This document shows, one piece after another, positions 60,984 through 64,000 of a DNA stretch of 64,000 nucleotides. The stretch covers positions 7,239,501 through 7,303,500 of the forward strand of contig NZ_CP136628.1 in NCBI RefSeq assembly GCF_032918005.1, in the 5' to 3' direction. The notes beneath the pieces are model-generated. The model did not search any database. It had not been told where the DNA came from and saw only the letters and a program-made list of their open reading frames with translations. The stretch comes from Bradyrhizobium sp. NDS-1. GTDB lineage: Bacteria > Pseudomonadota > Alphaproteobacteria > Rhizobiales > Xanthobacteraceae. The stretch's first letter is position 1, and every line of letters starts with the position of its first letter. Both the position numbers and the translations under genes were made by a program.

Positions 60984-62300
60984 TCAGCCCTGCACCGGCG
61001 GGCGGCCGACGCTGTCATAGGTGAAGCCGGCGGCTTTCATGTCCTCGGGACGGTAGATGTTGCGCAAGTCGACGACGACGGGCTGCGCCATCACGGTCTT
61101 CAGCCGGTCGAGATCGAGCGCGCGGAACTGGATCCATTCGGTGACGATGACGAGCGCATCGGCGCCTTGCGCGCAGGAATAGGCGTCCTCGCAATAGGTG
61201 ATGTCAGGCAGCTCGCTTTTTGCCTGCTCCATGCCGACGGGGTCGAACGCCTTCACCTTTGCGCCCATGTCGATCAGGCCCGTGACCAGCGGGATCGACG
61301 GCGCATCGCGCATGTCGTCGGTGTCGGGCTTGAAGGTGAGGCCGAGCACGGCGACGGTCTTGCCGCGCAGATTGCCGCCGAGCGCCTGGCTCACCTTGCG
61401 CGCCATCGCGCGCTTGCGGTTCTCGTTCACGGCCAACACGGATTCGACGATGCGCAGCGACACATCGTAATCCTGCGCGATCTTGATCAGAGCCTTGGTG
61501 TCCTTCGGGAAGCACGAGCCGCCAAAGCCGGGACCCGCATGCAGGAACTTGGTGCCGATGCGATTGTCCAGGCCAATGCCGCGCGCGACCTCCTGAACGT
61601 TGGCGCCGGCCTTTTCGGAGAGATCGGCGATCTCGTTGATGAAGGTGATCTTGGTCGCGAGGAACGCGTTGGCGGCGTATTTGATCATCTCGGCGGTGCG
61701 ACGTTCGGTGAACATCAGCGGCGCCTGGTTCAGCGACAGCGGCCGGTAGACGTCGCCCATCACCTTGCGGCCGCGCTCGTCGGAGGTGCCGACCACGACG
61801 CGATCGGGAAACTTGAAGTCGCGGATCGCCGCACCCTCGCGCAGGAACTCGGGGTTCGAGGCGACCACGACGTCGGCGTTGGGATTGGTCTCGCGGATGA
61901 TGCGCTCGACCTCGTCGCCGGTGCCCACAGGCACGGTCGACTTCGTCACCACGACGGTAAAGCCGGTCAGCGACTGCGCGATCTCGCGCGCTGCGGCATA
62001 CACGTAGGTCAGATCGGCGTGGCCGTCGCCGCGGCGCGAGGGCGTGCCGACCGCGATGAAGACGGCATCGGCATCCGCAACCGGCTTGGACAAGTCGGTG
62101 GTGAAGTCGAGTCGCTTGGCCTTGACGTTGGTCGCAACAAGCGCGTCGAGCCCGGGCTCGTAGATCGGGATCTCGCCGCGATGAAGACTGGCGATCTTCT
62201 TCTCGTCCTTGTCGACGCAGGTGACGTCGTGACCGAAATCCGCAAAGCAGGCCCCGGACACCAATCCCACATAGCCCGTGCCGATCATCGCGATGCGCAT
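60984..62300 (-). CDS. UDP-glucose 6-dehydrogenase
   Basis: A 438-residue enzyme of the UDP-glucose/GDP-mannose dehydrogenase family, producing UDP-glucuronate with NAD. It has the N-terminal Rossmann motif MIGTGYVGLVSGACFADFGH (in part GTGYVGLVSG), the strong family blocks VGTPSRRGDGHADLTYV and TKSTVPVGTGDEV, and the catalytic cysteine in PGFGGSCFPKDTKAL. The C-terminal domain has VLGLTFKPDTDDMRDAPS. UDP-glucuronate is a precursor for acidic exopolysaccharide and lipopolysaccharide. It is divergent from the acyltransferase gene. Gene names used for it include ugd and rkpK. Confidence 0.96.
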   Translation of the reverse strand: MRIAMIGTGYVGLVSGACFADFGHDVTCVDKDEKKIASLHRGEIPIYEPGLDALVATNVKAKRLDFTTDLSKPVADADAVFIAVGTPSRRGDGHADLTYVYAAAREIAQSLTGFTVVVTKSTVPVGTGDEVERIIRETNPNADVVVASNPEFLREGAAIRDFKFPDRVVVGTSDERGRKVMGDVYRPLSLNQAPLMFTERRTAEMIKYAANAFLATKITFINEIADLSEKAGANVQEVARGIGLDNRIGTKFLHAGPGFGGSCFPKDTKALIKIAQDYDVSLRIVESVLAVNENRKRAMARKVSQALGGNLRGKTVAVLGLTFKPDTDDMRDAPSIPLVTGLIDMGAKVKAFDPVGMEQAKSELPDITYCEDAYSCAQGADALVIVTEWIQFRALDLDRLKTVMAQPVVVDLRNIYRPEDMKAAGFTYDSVGRPPVQG

Positions 62301-62494
62301 GAAGATCCCTGTTTCAGATTGGTTAACGAAATCCCGACGCGGGGCGGTTTAGCATTTTCCCGAGGGGAGGGAACAGTCCGCAGACAAAAAAGCGGCATAG
62401 GAATTGAACCGGTAAAGAAGTCGGAAACCCCTGGGGCCCCACACTGCCCCACACCCGAACAGGACAGGCGAAAGGCGCCTCGAAAAAGGACACC

Positions 62495-63562
62495 ATGGCA
62501 CCATCAGGCACAATCGCGGGGAGCGGAAGCGCCAGAGCCGCTTCTGCCGCGCGTGTCGACTGGGTCGACTACGCCAAGGGCATTTGCATCATCATGGTCG
62601 TGATGATGCATTCGGTGCTGGGGGTCGAGCTCGCCGCAGGGCAGACCGGCTTCATGCATGTCGCCGTCGCCTTCGCAAAGCCGTTCCGGATGCCGGATTT
62701 CTTCCTGATCTCGGGCCTGTTCCTGGCACTGGTGATCGACCGGGACTGGCGAACCTATCTCGATCGCAAGGTGGTACATTTCGCCTATTTTTATGTCGTC
62801 TGGGTGACAATCCAGTTCGGCTTCAAGGCGCCGGCGTTCGCGGCGCAGACGGGTTGGCGTGACGTCGGCCTCTTGTATCTGGAATCCTTCATCGAGCCGT
62901 TCGGCACGCTGTGGTTCATCTATCTGCTGCCGATCTTCTTCGTCGTCACAAAACTGACACGCAAGATCCCGCCGCTGGCGATCTGGCTCGTCGCCGCCGC
63001 GCTGGAGACGGCACGCATCACGACAGGGTGGACCGTCATCGACGAGTTCTGCTCGCGCTTCGTCTATTTCTATTCGGGCTATCTGTTCGCGCCGTGGGTG
63101 TTCGCACTGTCGGACCGCGCGCGGAAGCATCCCGCGTTTGCGCTCGCAGCGCTCGCGATCTGGGCGCTGGTCAATGCCGGCCTCGTCGTGCTCGGGGCCA
63201 GCGAATGGAAGATCGTCTCGCTCGTGCTCGGCTTTGCCGGCGCCTGCGCGATCATCACGATGGGCACGCTGCTCGCGCGCGCCCGATGGATGAATTTCCT
63301 GCGCTTCTGCGGCGAACATTCGATCGTGATCTATCTCGCCTTCTTCCTGCCGATGGCGGCGACACGGACGCTGCTGCTGCGCACCGGCATTATTCCCGAC
63401 ATCGGCACGGTTTCGCTGATCGTCACCGTCGCCGGCGTGATCGGTGCGATTGCGATCTGGCGGGCCGCCTTGCAGTTCAATGCCCGCTTCCTGTTCGAGC
63501 GGCCTGACGCGCTCTGGATCGCGCCGAAGAAGACGGGGCCGGCGTTGCAGGCGGCGGAGTAG
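62495..63562 (+). CDS. Acyltransferase 3 family membrane protein
   Basis: A 355-residue integral membrane protein with about ten helices, of the acyltransferase 3 (AT3) family. It has the early motif RVDWVDYAKGICIIMVVMMH (with the active-site His region), the loop RMPDFFLISGLFLAL and PFGTLWFIYLLP. AT3 proteins add acetyl, succinyl or other acyl groups to surface sugars. The neighbouring UDP-glucose dehydrogenase, transcribed divergently, makes a role in modifying exopolysaccharide or lipopolysaccharide plausible. The ATG at 62495 is supported by an AAAGGA site. Confidence 0.88.
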   Translation: MAPSGTIAGSGSARAASAARVDWVDYAKGICIIMVVMMHSVLGVELAAGQTGFMHVAVAFAKPFRMPDFFLISGLFLALVIDRDWRTYLDRKVVHFAYFYVVWVTIQFGFKAPAFAAQTGWRDVGLLYLESFIEPFGTLWFIYLLPIFFVVTKLTRKIPPLAIWLVAAALETARITTGWTVIDEFCSRFVYFYSGYLFAPWVFALSDRARKHPAFALAALAIWALVNAGLVVLGASEWKIVSLVLGFAGACAIITMGTLLARARWMNFLRFCGEHSIVIYLAFFLPMAATRTLLLRTGIIPDIGTVSLIVTVAGVIGAIAIWRAALQFNARFLFERPDALWIAPKKTGPALQAAE

Positions 63563-63576
63563 CCGCACCCTCGGTG

Positions 63577-63676
63577 GCGTCGCCCGGCTTGCGGGGGACC
63601 CAGTATCCCAGAGACAGTCGTCGTCGACCGATAGGCCGCGGCATACTGGATTCCCCGGTCAAGCCGGGGAATGACA
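63577..63676. repeat. REP doublet of the GIY-YIG-associated family (no gene inside)
   Basis: The left arm has GTCGCCCGGCTTG and CCCAGTATCCCAGAGACAG; the right arm has CATACTGGATTCCCCGG-N5-CCGGGGAATGAC. It is the same element type as 39754-39857, and the left tail equals that of the nuclease unit at 43702. Confidence 0.75.
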
Positions 63677-63755
63677 GTGGGGATAGCGGCGGCAACGTCG
63701 TAAAAACTCGCGGCCTGAGGCTGTCAAAGCCCGCAAAAATTCATACATTGCGGCC

Positions 63756-64000
63756 ATGCCCAAGACCTCCCCGAAGACCTCCGCCAAAGCTGCTGCGCCC
63801 AAGCCTGCCACTGAAAGCAAGGCCGCCGCCGAGAGCAAGCCCGCCGCGACAGCTGCCGCCAAACCTGTTGCGGCCAAGGCCGCCGGCAAGGGCGACCACG
63901 TGTTCCTGGTGGACGGTTCCTCCTATATCTTCCGCGCCTACCACGCGCTGCCGCCGTTGAACCGCAAGTCCGACGGGCTGCAGGTCAATGCGGTGCTCGG
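63756..64000 (+). CDS. polA: DNA polymerase I, N-terminus, cut by the window edge
   Basis: The first 81 residues of a PolA protein; the rest lies outside the window. After an N-terminal extension of about 47 residues rich in Ala, Lys and Pro comes the start of the 5'-3' exonuclease domain: DHVFLVDGSSYIFRAYHALP with the metal-binding Asp, then NRKSDGLQVNAVLG. Such Lys/Ala-rich extensions occur on DNA polymerase I in Bradyrhizobium and close relatives. The ATG at 63756 was chosen because it opens this extension; a later start is possible, as the domain itself begins further down. Confidence 0.88.
   Translation, partial: MPKTSPKTSAKAAAPKPATESKAAAESKPAATAAAKPVAAKAAGKGDHVFLVDGSSYIFRAYHALPPLNRKSDGLQVNAVL

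Overview
This 64 kb window is GC-rich chromosomal DNA from an alphaproteobacterium, almost certainly Bradyrhizobium or a close relative in the Nitrobacteraceae. The assignment is an inference from protein character: many small secreted proteins of Bradyrhizobium type, DUF1036, DUF805 and DUF1236 proteins, HWE-family kinase, EcfG-type promoters, abundant short palindromic repeats, and the rpmH-rnpA-yidC-engB-argB-dapD-dapE gene order. I see no prophage, IS transposase, CRISPR array or rRNA.

Region 1 (1-13.8 kb) starts inside a YgiQ-type radical SAM gene and is otherwise mostly small accessory genes. It holds an Rrf2 regulator with a methyltransferase, a REC-HWE kinase, a luciferase-like oxidoreductase, an exported class V aminotransferase-fold protein, and many small secreted or membrane proteins. 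Three of these form a run of Gly/Ser/Thr-rich exported proteins at 11.6-13.0 kb. Several small genes have sites matching the alphaproteobacterial general-stress sigma factor EcfG (GGAAC-N16/17-CGTT).

Region 2 (13.8-22.3 kb) is an exopolysaccharide block on the minus strand: a Wzy/O-antigen-ligase-like membrane protein, a GH5-type glycosidase and a Wzc-like chain-length protein with a degenerate ATPase domain. Next to it lie an alcohol dehydrogenase, a methyltransferase and a phytanoyl-CoA dioxygenase-like enzyme. Phosphomannomutase (56 kb), UDP-glucose dehydrogenase (61 kb) and an acyltransferase (62.5 kb) may supply or decorate the same polymer.

Region 3 (22.4-27.4 kb) looks inserted or rearranged. 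A 43-bp near-perfect direct repeat of the queD 3' end (22420-22462 and 27308-27350) bounds an AT-richer RTX protein gene, an exported two-repeat protein and an adenylate cyclase-TPR protein. queD and tRNA-Arg(ACG) follow.

Region 4 (28-64 kb) is mainly housekeeping. It includes a sensor kinase; rpmH-rnpA-yidC-engB; argB; dapD and dapE; truA-fmt-def; rmuC; an AmpG-like permease; dnaX-ybaB-recR with the SRP RNA upstream; nudC; an OmpR-type two-component system; hrpB; and the start of polA. Intergenic palindromic elements are frequent here. The most striking is a 399-bp unit at 43702-44100, in which two inverted 41-bp REP arms tightly enclose a GIY-YIG nuclease gene. Gene-free copies of the same arm lie at 39.8 and 63.6 kb.
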